64,000 nucleotides of DNA from Mycolicibacterium sp. lyk4-40-TYG-92 (GCF_030209435.1 NZ_JARVRX010000004.1:182650-246649), one strand, 5' to 3'; shown: positions 50,262-60,407, counted from the first letter of the stretch. Numbers and translations: made by a program. The notes: generated by a model from the letters alone, not told the origin.

Positions 50262-52820
50262 TCAGCTACCGAAAAGTCCCGCATCGACGACGCGGATGAT
50301 GGGTGCACCGTCCTCGTCGGACGCGGCCAGGTCGACTTCCACGTCGATGCCCCAGTCGTGATCATGCGCCGGGTCGTCCAGGATCTGCCGGACGCGCCAC
50401 ACGCCGGGCGCCCGGTCGAAGATCAACATGGCGGGGCCGCGGGCGTCGGCGCCGGTGCCGAGGTCGTCGTGCTCGGCGAAGTACTGCTCCCCCACCGACT
50501 CCCAGCGCTGCGCCGTCCACCCGGATCCGGAATCGAGGGCCCCCAGTTCGTCCCAGCGGCGCCGGGCCCACAGCTCCACGCGCCGGAACAGCGCGTTGCG
50601 GACCATCGCGGTGAAGGCCCGCTCGTTGCCGGTCAGGGGCCGCACCGGCGCCGGCACTGCGACCTCGTCCACCTGATCCGTGCTGGTCAACTGCTCCCAT
50701 TCGTCGAGCAAGCTCGAATCGACCTGGCGCACAAGCTCACCCAGCCATTCGACGATGTCGGTGAGCTCGTCGGTCCGGGCGGCGGCCGGCACCCCGGACC
50801 GCAGCGCCTTGAAGGCGTCGGACAGGTAGCGCAGCACTGCGCCCTCCGTGCGGGTCAGGCCGTAGGCACTGACGTACTCCTTGAACGTCAGCCCCTGCTC
50901 CCACATCTCACGCACGACGGACTTCGGGGCCGGGTGCCCGTCCGCCGCCCACGGATTGCTCCGGCAGTACACCTCGAAGCAGTGCGTCAGCAGTTCGTCG
51001 AGCGGGCGCGGGTAGGTGATGTCGTCGAGCAGTTCGATGCGCTCGTCGTATTCGATGCCCTCGGCCTTCATCGCCGCGACGGCCTCGCCCCGGGCCTTCT
51101 TCAGCTGGGCCGCCAGGATCTGGCGCGGGTCCTCGAGCGTCGCCTCGATCACCGAAACCACATCGCGCGCAAAGGTTTCCGAACCGGGGTCGAGCAGCTC
51201 GACGGCGGCCAGCGCGAACGTCGACAGCGGTTGGTTCAGTGCGAAATCCGGTGGCAGATCCACCGTCAGCCGGTACCGGCGCCCATCGGGTTCCGGTTCG
51301 GCCAGCCGTTCCAGCACTCCGGCCTGCAGCAGCGAACGGGCGATACCGACCGCCTCGCGGATGTGCCGCAGCTGCCGTTTCCGTGGCTCATGGTTCTCGC
51401 TGAGCAACCGGCGCATGGCCAGGCAGGGATCACCGGGACGGTCGACGACGTCGAGGATCATCGCCGTGGACACCCGCATGTTGCTCGTGAGCGCTTCGGG
51501 CGCGGCCTCGACGAGGCGCTTCATGGTGTTCTCGCCCCACGGCACCATGCCTTCGGGAGCCTTGCGGCGCACCAACTTTCGGCGCTTCTTCGCATCGTCG
51601 GCGACCTTGGCGAACTGCTTGAGGTTCTCGACCTCGTGCTCGGGGGCCTGCACGACGACGGTGCCCGCGGTGTCGTAGCCGGCCCGCCCAGCGCGGCCGG
51701 CGATCTGGTGGAACTCGCGGGCGTTGAGCAGCCGGGTACGGGTGCCGTCGTACTTCGACAGCGCCGAGAAGACGACGGTACGGATCGGCACATTGATGCC
51801 CACGCCGAGGGTGTCGGTGCCGCAGATGACCTTCAGCAGCCCGGCCTGCGCCAGCTGTTCCACCAGACGCCGGTACTTGGGCAGCATGCCGGCGTGGTGG
51901 ACGCCGATGCCGTGCCGCACCAGCCGCGACAGCGTCGAGCCGAACGCCGTGGTGAACCGGAAGCCGCCGATGTGCTCGGCGATGGCCGCCTTCTCCTCCT
52001 TGGTGCTCACGTTGACGCTCATCAGCGCCTGCGCCCGCTCCAGCGCGGCGGCCTGCGTGAAATGCACGACGTAGATCGGCGACTGCTTGGTCTGCAGCAG
52101 ATCGGCGATGGTTTCGTGCATCGCGGTCGTCGCGTAGCTGTAGAACAGCGGCACCGGGCGTTCGGCGCCCGCCACCAGCGCCGTCGAACGGCCGGTACGG
52201 CGGGTGAGGTCTTCGCGCAACACGGTCACGTCGCCGAGCGTCGCCGACATCAACAGGAACTGCGCCCTGGGTAATTCGAGCAGCGGCACCTGCCATGCCC
52301 AGCCGCGGTCGGGGTCGCCGTAGAAATGGAACTCGTCCATCACCACCAGCCCGATATCGGCGTCGGCGCCTTCGCGCAGCGCTATGTTGGCGAGGATTTC
52401 GGCGGTGCACGCGATGATCGGCGCACCCGCGTTGACCGCCGCGTCGCCCGTGAGCATGCCCACGTTCGCTGCGCCGAACACGTCGCACAATGCGAAGAAC
52501 TTCTCGCTGACCAAGGCCTTGATGGGCGCGGTGTAGTAGCTGCGCCGGTTCGCGGCAAGCGCGAAGTACACCCCACCCGTGGCCACCAGCGACTTGCCGG
52601 ACCCCGTCGGCGTCGCCAGCACCACGTTGGCGCCACTCACCAGCTCGATGAGGGCCTCTTCCTGCGCCGGGTACAGCGCGGTCCCCGACGCGTCGGCCCA
52701 CTCGGCGAACGTCGCCAGCAGTTCGTCGGGGTCAGCGCCCGCCGCGCGCAGCGCGGACAGGTCGGCGGGGTCGTCAAGGAGCGACCCCGAAGAATTCGGG
52801 TGGGACGGTACGGCTGGCAT
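50262..52820 (-). CDS. Ski2-like DEAD/DEAH-box helicase with DUF3516
   Basis: An 852-residue superfamily 2 helicase. Motif I is TPTGSGKS at 70-77, motif II DEFH at 162-165, motif III MSATLGD, and motif VI HQIAGRAGRAGYD. The C-terminal half, from about 480, is the DUF3516 region found in actinobacterial relatives of Ski2/Mtr4, including MREMWEQGLTFKEYVSAYGLTRTEGAVLRYLSD. It probably unwinds RNA or structured nucleic acids. I chose ATG 52820 (MPAVPSHPNSSG); an in-frame start at 52871 is possible. Not clearly linked to its neighbours. Confidence 0.92.
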   Translation of the reverse strand: MPAVPSHPNSSGSLLDDPADLSALRAAGADPDELLATFAEWADASGTALYPAQEEALIELVSGANVVLATPTGSGKSLVATGGVYFALAANRRSYYTAPIKALVSEKFFALCDVFGAANVGMLTGDAAVNAGAPIIACTAEILANIALREGADADIGLVVMDEFHFYGDPDRGWAWQVPLLELPRAQFLLMSATLGDVTVLREDLTRRTGRSTALVAGAERPVPLFYSYATTAMHETIADLLQTKQSPIYVVHFTQAAALERAQALMSVNVSTKEEKAAIAEHIGGFRFTTAFGSTLSRLVRHGIGVHHAGMLPKYRRLVEQLAQAGLLKVICGTDTLGVGINVPIRTVVFSALSKYDGTRTRLLNAREFHQIAGRAGRAGYDTAGTVVVQAPEHEVENLKQFAKVADDAKKRRKLVRRKAPEGMVPWGENTMKRLVEAAPEALTSNMRVSTAMILDVVDRPGDPCLAMRRLLSENHEPRKRQLRHIREAVGIARSLLQAGVLERLAEPEPDGRRYRLTVDLPPDFALNQPLSTFALAAVELLDPGSETFARDVVSVIEATLEDPRQILAAQLKKARGEAVAAMKAEGIEYDERIELLDDITYPRPLDELLTHCFEVYCRSNPWAADGHPAPKSVVREMWEQGLTFKEYVSAYGLTRTEGAVLRYLSDAFKALRSGVPAAARTDELTDIVEWLGELVRQVDSSLLDEWEQLTSTDQVDEVAVPAPVRPLTGNERAFTAMVRNALFRRVELWARRRWDELGALDSGSGWTAQRWESVGEQYFAEHDDLGTGADARGPAMLIFDRAPGVWRVRQILDDPAHDHDWGIDVEVDLAASDEDGAPIIRVVDAGLFGS

Positions 52821-52877
52821 CGGAGACAAGCCTGCCTGACGCACGGCAGCCAGTACCGACTGGGCCAACACCCGCAG

Positions 52878-53255
52878 TCACTTCGGGCCGATGGCGGAGT
52901 ACCACAGCGTCAACGCCGCGGCCGCGAACTCTGCCCCCGCGGCCGCGACGAACACCGGGTGAGGCATGCCGACGACGACAATCGAAAGCAGTCGGGACAG
53001 TGCCAGCCCACCCATGGTCAGCGCCAGAACTCTGAGCAGCATCACGGGAACACGGAGTTGACGTACCGCCCAGAGGTACGCGAAACCAAGGCCGATCAAC
53101 AGAACTCCACCAGCGCGGGTCTCACTGTCCACCGATGCGCTCATGGCTTCGCTGCCCAGAATGGTGGCCACGGGCAGCGCGATGCGCGCGGCACCCAGCA
53201 CGACCAGCGATAGCCCGACGAACCAACCGAGGAGGTTCAGCGCCCTGGCGATCAT
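52878..53255 (-). CDS. Small membrane protein, DUF4345-like
   Basis: A 125-residue membrane protein with four hydrophobic helices: NLLGWFVGLSLVVLGAARIAL, GVLLIGLGFAYLWAVRQ, MLLRVLALTMGGLALSRLLSIVV and FVAAAGAEFAAAALTLWY. Layout and the conserved Arg between helices 2 and 3 fit DUF4345, whose function is unknown. ATG 53255 (MIARALNLLG) has AAAGG upstream. It starts 4 bases after the F420-type gene stops, so it belongs to the SigJ-like operon. Confidence 0.8.
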   Translation of the reverse strand: MIARALNLLGWFVGLSLVVLGAARIALPVATILGSEAMSASVDSETRAGGVLLIGLGFAYLWAVRQLRVPVMLLRVLALTMGGLALSRLLSIVVVGMPHPVFVAAAGAEFAAAALTLWYSAIGPK

Positions 53256-53259
53256 GTGA

Positions 53260-53703
53260 TTACCTTTCACTGAGTCTGACGCGGATCATTGCGGTGGACA
53301 GTGCGGCACGTTCCAGGTCGCCGAGGTGCGGCTCGTTGCCGGGGCCCAGACGCACGGCGTGATACCTGGCGTCGCGAGGCACAACTCGCAGGTGCCGGGC
53401 CAGATGTTCGGTGACGATCGGACCCGTCACCGCGAGCGCGGTGCCGGCCCGGCTCCGCCCGTCAACCCTCGCAGTCACCGGCGCACGTCGGCGGAGGTTC
53501 TTCCACCAGGGCGCGTCGGTGAAACACACCAGTTCAGAACCTTCGATCGAGTAGCTCACCGGCACTTGATAGATCGTGCCGGACACGCGCCCCGTGACGG
53601 CGAGCACCAAGGTGTTGTGGCTCATAAACCGATGCAGCGGGCTCCGCAACAGCAGCCGCACAACTACATTGACCGGCTCCGGAATCGTCGGGTGTTCAGT
53701 CAC
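53260..53703 (-). CDS. Deazaflavin (F420)-dependent nitroreductase family protein
   Basis: A 147-residue split-barrel protein of the DDN family. LVLAVTGRVSGTIYQVPVSYSIEGSELVCFTDAPWWKNLRRRAPVTARVDGR is the family core: the TGRxSG turn, then a strand, a Trp-Trp-Lys-Asn-Leu helix and VxARVxG. Relatives bind coenzyme F420 or lipid-like ligands and protect against oxidative stress. It overlaps the end of the upstream SRPBCC gene by 8 bases, so they are one operon. Confidence 0.9.
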   Translation of the reverse strand: MTEHPTIPEPVNVVVRLLLRSPLHRFMSHNTLVLAVTGRVSGTIYQVPVSYSIEGSELVCFTDAPWWKNLRRRAPVTARVDGRSRAGTALAVTGPIVTEHLARHLRVVPRDARYHAVRLGPGNEPHLGDLERAALSTAMIRVRLSER

Positions 53704-54169
53704 GGGAACCGGCCGAAGCAGCGGACGTTTCGAGGTCGCGCGCGCACGCGGCGAGGATGCGTCGAAACACGTGCCGGAGAACCGGCTTTACGAGGATTCG
53801 AGTCGCGGCGCCGGCGGCGAACGGAAGCGCCATCTGCACACGCGTGGTCCATGTGACCACGGTGTGGCCCGCATCGTCGACTTCGAACGTCATCGACCCG
53901 CCGTCATGGTTCGAGGGGGGAAAGCTTTGATCGACAACGTATTCGAACGAGCGTGGCGCCTCGTATTCGGTGATCCGTTCGTGGAACCGCCCGATCAGCC
54001 ACATGTGCATCCGGAGTGCACCGCGCCCATACGGCGCGTCCTGCCCGGGCCGGATCAGTTTGTCGCGAAGGACCCATACGGTGGCCTCGTAGTTGGTGCT
54101 GTCGGCGCACCAGTCAAATACCGCCTCCGGCGCGGCTGCGATGCTGCGCCGCACGGTGATCGTCTCCAT
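53696..54169 (-). CDS. SRPBCC superfamily protein
   Basis: A 157-residue helix-grip (START/Bet v1-like) protein. It begins METITVRRSIAAAPEAVFDWCADSTNYE, the usual opening of polyketide-cyclase/SRPBCC proteins; SMTFEVDDAGHTVVTWTTRVQM is the central strand pair, and the long C-terminal helix is RILVKPVLRHVFRRILAACARDLE. These proteins bind hydrophobic ligands. ATG 54169 starts 15 bases after the sigma-factor stop, so it belongs to that operon and is a likely sigma target. Confidence 0.88.
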   Translation of the reverse strand: METITVRRSIAAAPEAVFDWCADSTNYEATVWVLRDKLIRPGQDAPYGRGALRMHMWLIGRFHERITEYEAPRSFEYVVDQSFPPSNHDGGSMTFEVDDAGHTVVTWTTRVQMALPFAAGAATRILVKPVLRHVFRRILAACARDLETSAASAGSRD

Positions 54170-54184
54170 TGTCGTGGCCTCCCT

Positions 54185-55063
54185 TTATGAACGCGACAGA
54201 TTGAATACTCGGCCGATGTTGGTCAGCTTCTCCGGGTTGCGCACCGCATAGATGCCGTGGATGAGACCGTCTGTGATATCGAAAAGCACTACCTGGTAAG
54301 CAGTTTCGCCGTCCCAGCACGCCATGGCCGGCATCTCGTTGAACCGAATGAACTGCACGCGCAAGGGCGGCGCTTTTCTTGCCACCCCGATGCAGAAGTG
54401 AGCCACAGTCGCGGCACCCGTCACCGACCGTCGCGCGGCCACCACTTTGCCGCCACCGTCCGACAGCTGCACGACGTCCGGGGCGAGCAGGTTCATGAGG
54501 GATTGCAGATCACCCGAGCGCGCGGAATCCAGAAAGCGTGCGACCACCTCATCAGCCCGATCGGGGTGTGCTTCGAAACGGCGGTGTCGAGCCTGGACGT
54601 GGGACCGGGACCGACGGGCGATTTGCCGAACCGCCGCCTCCGATTTACCAGTGAACGCGGCGATTTCGGTCAGTGCAAACCTGAATACCTCATGCAGGAC
54701 GAAGACTGCCCGTTCGTCCGGCGTAAGCGATTCGAGCACGACCATCATGGCGACGGACACCGAGTCGGCCAGATCTGGATCGACGTCGGCACCGTGACCC
54801 GTCGACACCGGCTCGGGCAGCCAACTACCGACGTAGCATTCGCGGCGGCGCTGTGACGAACGAAGGTGGTTGAGCGCTTGGCGAGCAACGATTTGGGCAA
54901 GATAGTTGCGCGGGTTCACGACAGTGGACTGGTCGACTTCGATCCAGCGCAAGTACGCCTCGTGCAGAATGTCCTCTGCGTCGACGATGGTTCCGGCGAT
55001 TTCGTAGGCGATGGTGAACAACAACGAGCGATGTTCGATGAACACAGCATCGGCAGCAGTCAC
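54185..55063 (-). CDS. ECF41-type sigma factor (SigJ-like) with C-terminal SnoaL domain
   Basis: A 292-residue sigma factor. Region 2 (FIEHRSLLFTIAYEIAGTIVDAEDILHEAYLRW) and region 4 (LTPDERAVFVLHEVFRFALTEIAAFTGKSEAAVRQIARRSR) precede an NTF2/SnoaL domain. All three ECF41 signatures are present: WLPEP at 81-85, DGGGK at 202-206 and NPEKL (for NPDKL) at 276-280. The C-terminal domain controls activity in place of an anti-sigma factor. GTG 55063 is chosen because AAGGAGG lies 5 bases upstream; an ATG at 55093 is an alternative. It heads an operon with SRPBCC, F420-type and membrane proteins. Confidence 0.92.
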   Translation of the reverse strand: MTAADAVFIEHRSLLFTIAYEIAGTIVDAEDILHEAYLRWIEVDQSTVVNPRNYLAQIVARQALNHLRSSQRRRECYVGSWLPEPVSTGHGADVDPDLADSVSVAMMVVLESLTPDERAVFVLHEVFRFALTEIAAFTGKSEAAVRQIARRSRSHVQARHRRFEAHPDRADEVVARFLDSARSGDLQSLMNLLAPDVVQLSDGGGKVVAARRSVTGAATVAHFCIGVARKAPPLRVQFIRFNEMPAMACWDGETAYQVVLFDITDGLIHGIYAVRNPEKLTNIGRVFNLSRS

Positions 55064-55094
55064 CTCGCCTCCTTCGTGTCGCGGTCCTGCCATA

Positions 55095-55123
55095 TAGACA
55101 CCACGCGCCACCAGGATCGTGAC
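55095..55123 (-). promoter_or_regulatory. Candidate autoregulated promoter of the ECF41 sigma gene
   Basis: On the reverse strand GTCACG (55123-55118) is followed, 17-18 bases on, by GTCT at 55099-55096. SigJ-type promoters are described as GTCACA with a CGTC-like -10 at about 16 bases. The site is 30-60 bp before the GTG start. The -10 match and spacing are imperfect. Confidence 0.35.
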
Positions 55124-55244
55124 ACTGTCAGCCGTGATGCAGGTCACATATTCGCGCGAGGCGCCCCGCAATGCAGCCGGGTCGCGTGGGTCAACTGGCA
55201 GACCGGACGGCTGTGGCGGGCGGTCACTCGGCAATATTGCTGAT

Positions 55245-56624
55245 GTGACGTGGTTGATCCCGGACGCGCTCATCGTGGCGTTGTCTCCCATGGCGGTGCT
55301 GCCGCCGGTGCTGCTCCTGCTGTACTCGGACCGACCCCGAAGCACCGGGCTGACCTACCTGTGTGGGTGGCTCGCCGGAATGGCGGCCGTCATCAGCGCG
55401 GTGGTGCTGGTGTCCCCGGTCGGGCAATCACACGCGGCGACGACCAGTTCCCGGTTGCAGCTGGGCATCGGCATCGTGCTGGTCGCGCTCGGCATCGTCA
55501 CGTGGTTGCGGCGCAGGCACTACGCACAGGCGACAGGCTGGCTCACGCGGCTGCAGTCCGCGTCGCCACTGGTCACCGGGATCACCGGGCTGGTTTTCGC
55601 CGTCGCGAACCCGAAGTTCATCCTGGCGTGCGTCGCCGGTGGCGTGGCCATCGACGCGCTGCTGACCGCACCCGCCGAAAAGGCCAGTGCCATCGGCCTT
55701 TTTGTCGTACTGGCCGGGTCCACCACAGCGGCGCCGATCCTGGCGCACCTGGTGGCCTCGCGGTACGCCGAGAAGGGCCTGGAGCGGATGCGCCACTGGG
55801 TCCAGGAACACACTGCCGCGATCACCGCCGTGACGCTGACGGCCGTCGGCGCGCTCCTGATCGTGGTGGCGGGAATTCCCACCGCCGCTGCCGATCAGGT
55901 CGCCAGACTCCAGCCCGTGGTACTCGAACGGTTCGACCACGACTCCGTCGCATTCACCGAGGGCATGTTCGTCGACGGTGCGACGCTGTACGAGAGCACG
56001 GGCCTCGAAGGACAATCCGAACTGCGCGAACTCGATGCCGACACCGGACAGCTGCGTCGCGCGGTCCCGCTGCCGCCTGCGTATTTCGGTGAGGGCATCG
56101 CCGACGCCGGTGCGCACCTGTGGCAGCTGACCTACGAGAACGGCGTCGCCATCGAGTGGGACAAAGCCACGCTGACCATGCTGCGCGAGGTGCCGCTCGA
56201 CGGTCAGGGCTGGGGCCTCTGCCGGGCGGGTGACCGGCTGATCCGCAGCGACGGATCGGCGAACCTGCGTTTCCATCGCCTCGACGACATGCGCGAAACC
56301 GGCACCATGGCGGTGACCTACAACGGCGTACCGGTGTCGGGTCTCAACAGCCTCGACTGCGCCGGGAACCGGATCTGGGCCAACGTGTTCCCCACCGACC
56401 AGATCGTGGAGATCGACGGCGCGACGGGCGTCGTCACGGCCGTTGTGTACGCCACGGGGCTGCGCGATTCCGCCTGGCACGGCAAAGCCGAGGTGCTCAA
56501 CGGCATCGCGCATCTCGGTGGGCCGGGCGGTAATGGGCAGTTCCTGGTCACCGGCAAGTACTGGCCGACGGTCTACCGGGTCCGGTTCGAGCCCGCCGTC
56601 GACGGTGAAATTCAGGTGCGCTGA
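55245..56624 (+). CDS. GAP/Sap membrane domain fused to glutaminyl-peptide cyclotransferase
   Basis: A 459-residue two-part protein. Residues 1 to about 205 are a six-helix GAP-type (sulfolipid-1-addressing protein, LysE-like) membrane domain: PDALIVALSPMAVLPPVLLLLYSDRP, SPLVTGITGLVFAVANPKFILACVAGG. Residues about 220-459 are a beta-propeller glutaminyl cyclase of the plant/bacterial type: FTEGMFVDGATLYESTGLEGQSELRELD, YFGEGIADAG, WDKATLTMLREVPLDGQGWGLC, LNSLDCAGNRIWANVFPTDQIVEID and VLNGIAHLG. That enzyme cyclises N-terminal Gln to pyroglutamate. The propeller follows the last helix, so it is likely extracytoplasmic. GTG 55245. Confidence 0.82.
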   Translation: MTWLIPDALIVALSPMAVLPPVLLLLYSDRPRSTGLTYLCGWLAGMAAVISAVVLVSPVGQSHAATTSSRLQLGIGIVLVALGIVTWLRRRHYAQATGWLTRLQSASPLVTGITGLVFAVANPKFILACVAGGVAIDALLTAPAEKASAIGLFVVLAGSTTAAPILAHLVASRYAEKGLERMRHWVQEHTAAITAVTLTAVGALLIVVAGIPTAAADQVARLQPVVLERFDHDSVAFTEGMFVDGATLYESTGLEGQSELRELDADTGQLRRAVPLPPAYFGEGIADAGAHLWQLTYENGVAIEWDKATLTMLREVPLDGQGWGLCRAGDRLIRSDGSANLRFHRLDDMRETGTMAVTYNGVPVSGLNSLDCAGNRIWANVFPTDQIVEIDGATGVVTAVVYATGLRDSAWHGKAEVLNGIAHLGGPGGNGQFLVTGKYWPTVYRVRFEPAVDGEIQVR

Positions 56625-56651
56625 CAGCCGCCGGGTGTGACGATCAGCGCC

Positions 56652-57047
56652 ATGCCGAGTTCACTGATCGAGGTCCGGCGCCGGTACAGCCGGCCCGACG
56701 AGGCCGCCATCATCGATGCCGTGCACGGTGCGCTGGTCGCCGCGTTCCAGATCCCGGTCGGCGACAAGCACGTCCGGCTGCTGGTCCATGAGCCGCACCG
56801 GTTTTCGCATGCGCCGCATCTCGAGCATCCCGAGCGGTACACCCTGGTGACCGTCGACTGTTTTGCCGGCCGGTCGGTGGATGCCAAACGCGCGTTGTAC
56901 CGCGAGATCACGGGCCGGCTTGCCGCCTTCGGCATTCCGGCCGACCACATCACGATCCTGCTCCGGGAGAGCGCACTGGAGAACTGGGGCATCCGCGGCG
57001 GGCAGGCCGCGTGCGATGTCGACCTCGGCTTCGACGTGAATGTCTGA
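56652..57047 (+). CDS. Tautomerase-family protein (4-oxalocrotonate tautomerase fold)
   Basis: A 131-residue protein with the beta-alpha-beta tautomerase fold. ATG 56652 ([13 protein letters not shown]) gives Pro as second residue, which becomes the catalytic N-terminal Pro1 once Met is removed, so I prefer it over an in-frame GTG 15 bases upstream. [17 protein letters not shown] and a second repeat, [44 protein letters not shown], match two-repeat family members. Substrate unknown. It follows the GAP/cyclase gene by 27 bases. Confidence 0.88.
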   Translation: MPSSLIEVRRRYSRPDEAAIIDAVHGALVAAFQIPVGDKHVRLLVHEPHRFSHAPHLEHPERYTLVTVDCFAGRSVDAKRALYREITGRLAAFGIPADHITILLRESALENWGIRGGQAACDVDLGFDVNV

Positions 57048-57121
57048 TCGCGTATTCACGGCCGCCCCGCGGCGATAGGCTCGGAGAGCTCATCGGAAAC
57101 AAGCTCAGCAAGGAGCAGTCC

Positions 57122-59398
57122 ATGACTCTCGAAGCAGTGGCGACATCGTTCGAGCAGAACGTCGCCGACGTGCAGGAGTATTTCGACAGCCCCCGTTTCG
57201 ACGGCATCACGCGGCTCTACACCGCGCGTCAGGTCGTCGAACAGCGCGGCACCATCCCGACCGACTATCCGGTGGCCCGGCAGGCCGCGGAAGCGTTCTA
57301 CCCGCGGCTGCGCGAACTGTTCGCGCAGAAGAAGAGCATCACGACGTTCGGGCCGTACTCCCCCGGCCAGGCCGTGGTGATGAAGCGGATCGGCATCGAA
57401 GGCATTTACCTCGGTGGCTGGGCCACCTCGGCCAAGGGCTCGATCAGTGAGGACCCCGGGCCCGACCTCGCCAGCTATCCGCTGAGCCAGGTGCCCGACG
57501 AGGCCGCCGGACTGGTACGTGCGCTGCTGACCGCGGACCGCAACCAGCAGTACCTGCGGCTGCAGATGACCGAAGAACAGCGGGCGGCCACCCCCGCGAT
57601 CGACTACCGGCCGTTCATCATCGCCGACGCCGACACCGGCCATGGTGGAGATGCCCACGTCCGCAACCTGATTCGCCGTTTTGTCGAGTCGGGCGTCCCC
57701 GGATACCACATCGAGGATCAGCGGCCCGGCACCAAGAAGTGCGGCCACCAGGGCGGCAAGGTGCTGGTGCCGTCGGACGAGCAGCTCAAGCGCCTCAACA
57801 CCGCGCGCTTCCAGCTGGACATGATGGGTGTGCCGGGAATCATCGTGGCGCGCACCGACGCCGAGGCCGCGAACCTCATCGACAGTGCCGCCGATGAGCG
57901 CGACCAGCCCTTCCTGCTGGGCGCGACCAATCTGAACATCCCGTCCTACAAGTCGTGTTTCCTGGCCATGGTGCGGCGCTTCCACGACAAGGGTGTCACC
58001 GACCTGCGCGGTCACCTTCTCTACGCGTTGCCCGAAGGCCAGTACGCCACCGCCGACGCCTGGCTGGACAGCCATGGCATCGCGGGCCTCATCGACGAGG
58101 CGGCCGCGGTCTGGGACCCGAACTCCGGGCAGTCCGTCGACGCGGTTTTCGACAAGGTCGAGTCGAAGTTCGTCGAAGCGTGGCAGGCGGATTCGGGACT
58201 GAACACCTACTGCGAGGCCGTGGCCGAGGTGCTGCAGTTCCGGGCCAAGGAGGGCGAGGCCACGACGGTGAGCCCCGAGGAATGGCGCAAGTTCGCCGCG
58301 CGCGCGTCGCTGTATGCGGCGCGGGAGAAGGCCCGCGAGCTGGGCGCCGACGTGGCCTGGGACTGTGAGCTCGCCAAGACGCCCGAGGGCTACTACCAGG
58401 TGCGCGGCGGCATCCCGTACGCCATCGCGAAATCCCTTGCGGCCGCGCCATTCGCGGATATCCTGTGGATGGAGACCAAAACCGCGGACCTGGCCGACGC
58501 CCGGGAATTCGCGGAGGCCATCCACGCCGAATTCCCGGACCAGATGCTGGCGTACAACCTGTCACCGTCGTTCAACTGGGACACCACCGGCATGACCGAT
58601 GATGAGATGCGGGCGTTCCCAGAGGAACTCGGCAAGATGGGGTTCGTCTTCAATTTCATCACCTATGGCGGTCACCAGGTGGACGGTGTGGCGTGCGAGG
58701 AGTTCGCGACATCCCTGCGCCAGGAGGGCATGCTGGCGCTGGCCCGCCTGCAACGCAAGATGCGGCTCGTCGAATCTCCTTACCGCACACCGCAAACCCT
58801 GGTCGGCGGGCCGCGCAGCGATGCCGCGCTGGCCGCGTCGTCGGGCCGGACCGCGACCACCAAGGCGATGGGTGCCGGCTCCACGCAACACCAGCATCTC
58901 GTCCAGACCGAGGTGCCCAAGAAGCTGCTCGAAGAGTGGCTGGCCATGTGGAGCGATCACTACCAGATCGGCGAGACTCTGCACGTGCAGCTGCGTCCCC
59001 GCCGTGCGGGTTCCGACGTCCTGGATCTGGGCATCTACGGTAGCGGCGACGAGCCCCTGGCCAACGTCGTCGTCGACCCGATCAAGGACCGCTACGGCCG
59101 CAACATCCTCACGGTGCGCGACCAGAACACGTTCGCCGAGAAGCTACGGCAGAAGCGCCTGATGGATCTGATCCACGTCTGGCTGATCCACCGCTTCAAG
59201 TCGGAGATCGTCTACTACGTGACGCCGACGGAGGACAACATCTACCAGACCGAGAAGATGAAGTCGCACGGCCTGTTCAGCAACGTCTACCAGGAGGTCG
59301 GCGAGATCATCGTCGCCGATGTCAACAAGGCACGGATCGACGAACTGCTGGCACCGGACCGCGAGGCCCTCGGCCGCTTGATCCGCAAGGAGGATTAG
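57122..59398 (+). CDS. aceA: Isocitrate lyase 2 (ICL2, AceA)
   Basis: A 758-residue ICL2, much longer than ICL1 (about 430). It cleaves isocitrate to succinate and glyoxylate in the glyoxylate shunt, and methylisocitrate in propionate use. [26 protein letters not shown] is the start of the barrel; the catalytic loop KKCGHQGGK has Cys207; [14 protein letters not shown] [14 protein letters not shown] and NLSPSFNWD bind Mg and substrate. The final 150 residues (from about [10 protein letters not shown]) form the ICL2-specific regulatory domain, known to respond to acetyl- or propionyl-CoA. ATG 57122 has AGGAG upstream. Confidence 0.96.
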   Translation: MTLEAVATSFEQNVADVQEYFDSPRFDGITRLYTARQVVEQRGTIPTDYPVARQAAEAFYPRLRELFAQKKSITTFGPYSPGQAVVMKRIGIEGIYLGGWATSAKGSISEDPGPDLASYPLSQVPDEAAGLVRALLTADRNQQYLRLQMTEEQRAATPAIDYRPFIIADADTGHGGDAHVRNLIRRFVESGVPGYHIEDQRPGTKKCGHQGGKVLVPSDEQLKRLNTARFQLDMMGVPGIIVARTDAEAANLIDSAADERDQPFLLGATNLNIPSYKSCFLAMVRRFHDKGVTDLRGHLLYALPEGQYATADAWLDSHGIAGLIDEAAAVWDPNSGQSVDAVFDKVESKFVEAWQADSGLNTYCEAVAEVLQFRAKEGEATTVSPEEWRKFAARASLYAAREKARELGADVAWDCELAKTPEGYYQVRGGIPYAIAKSLAAAPFADILWMETKTADLADAREFAEAIHAEFPDQMLAYNLSPSFNWDTTGMTDDEMRAFPEELGKMGFVFNFITYGGHQVDGVACEEFATSLRQEGMLALARLQRKMRLVESPYRTPQTLVGGPRSDAALAASSGRTATTKAMGAGSTQHQHLVQTEVPKKLLEEWLAMWSDHYQIGETLHVQLRPRRAGSDVLDLGIYGSGDEPLANVVVDPIKDRYGRNILTVRDQNTFAEKLRQKRLMDLIHVWLIHRFKSEIVYYVTPTEDNIYQTEKMKSHGLFSNVYQEVGEIIVADVNKARIDELLAPDREALGRLIRKED

Positions 59399-60246
59399 AC
59401 CGCCGGTTCCTCTTCTGCCGCACCGAATATCGCGATCGCGACCGCACCGGCGACCGCGGTGGCGAACGCGACCCCGACCAGCCACCCGAGTCCGGGCTTG
59501 GCCACGTCGCCCAGTAGCAGCACGCCGACCACGCCCGGAATCACCGTCTCCCCCATGACGAGTGCGGCGGCCACACCGTTCACCGAACCGATTTGCAGTG
59601 CGACGGTGAAGAGGTAGAAACCACCGCCGCCGGCGATCACCACCGCCCACGCCGCCGGGTCGGAGATCAGCACGTCCCACCGGAACGGGTCGAGCCCGTG
59701 GACGATCCGGACCGCCACGGCCATGGCGCCGTACAGCACCCCGGCGATCAGCCCGGCCGGAACAGCGGCCTTCCCGCCCAGCAGCCGGACGAGCACCAAC
59801 CCGAACACGAAGATGAGCACCGCTGTCGCCAGCACGCTCCAGTGCATGTGCCGACCCGGTACCTCGGTGCCGAGTTCACCGGCGCTGAAGCCCAGGATGC
59901 ACAGTGCCACAAGGACTACCGCGATGGCAGCCCAGTCCCGCGTGCGCAGGCGGACGCCGAGCACCAGGACACTGAGGACGGCGGTCACCGCGAGATTGGC
60001 GCTCATGATGGTCTGCGACAGGAAGAGCGGAATCAGCCGCGCCGAGACCAGGCTGCCGAGGAATCCCAGCCCGTCCAGGAGCATGCCGGCGAGGAACAGC
60101 GGCGCGAGGATCGCAGTCACGGTCGAGCGGAACGTCGGGGCGGTGACGGCGGCGTCGCCGACCCGGCGCGCGGCGCGCGACTGCAAGACCGACGCGGTGC
60201 CGTAGCTGAAGCAGGCAACCAGCGCCGCGATGACGCCGATCAGCAT
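59395..60246 (-). CDS. EamA/DMT-type transporter
   Basis: A 283-residue membrane protein with about ten helices: [26 protein letters not shown] opens it, and the two-repeat layout with [21 protein letters not shown] and [17 protein letters not shown] fits the drug/metabolite transporter superfamily. Substrate unknown. ATG 60246 is chosen because the longer frame from 60342 lacks a membrane start. Its end overlaps the aceA stop by 4 bases (convergent). It resembles the small EamA subgroup often found as single genes in mycobacteria. Confidence 0.85.
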   Translation of the reverse strand: MLIGVIAALVACFSYGTASVLQSRAARRVGDAAVTAPTFRSTVTAILAPLFLAGMLLDGLGFLGSLVSARLIPLFLSQTIMSANLAVTAVLSVLVLGVRLRTRDWAAIAVVLVALCILGFSAGELGTEVPGRHMHWSVLATAVLIFVFGLVLVRLLGGKAAVPAGLIAGVLYGAMAVAVRIVHGLDPFRWDVLISDPAAWAVVIAGGGGFYLFTVALQIGSVNGVAAALVMGETVIPGVVGVLLLGDVAKPGLGWLVGVAFATAVAGAVAIAIFGAAEEEPAV

Positions 60247-60407
60247 TGCGCGGCTTCGGCGTCGGCGAACCGAGGATTGGCAGGCATCGGCCAATTGTAT
60301 GGAGCCGACTTCAAACCGAGACCCAGCACTTACGTGAGGCATAGCTGATCCACAACCTGCTGCCGTTCCATGGTCGGACAGCCCGCCACGAAAGGAGACG
60401 ATCGATC

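Noticed and set aside
50256..52274. 672-residue forward frame
   Set aside because: Antisense to the DUF3516 helicase; no recognisable domain.
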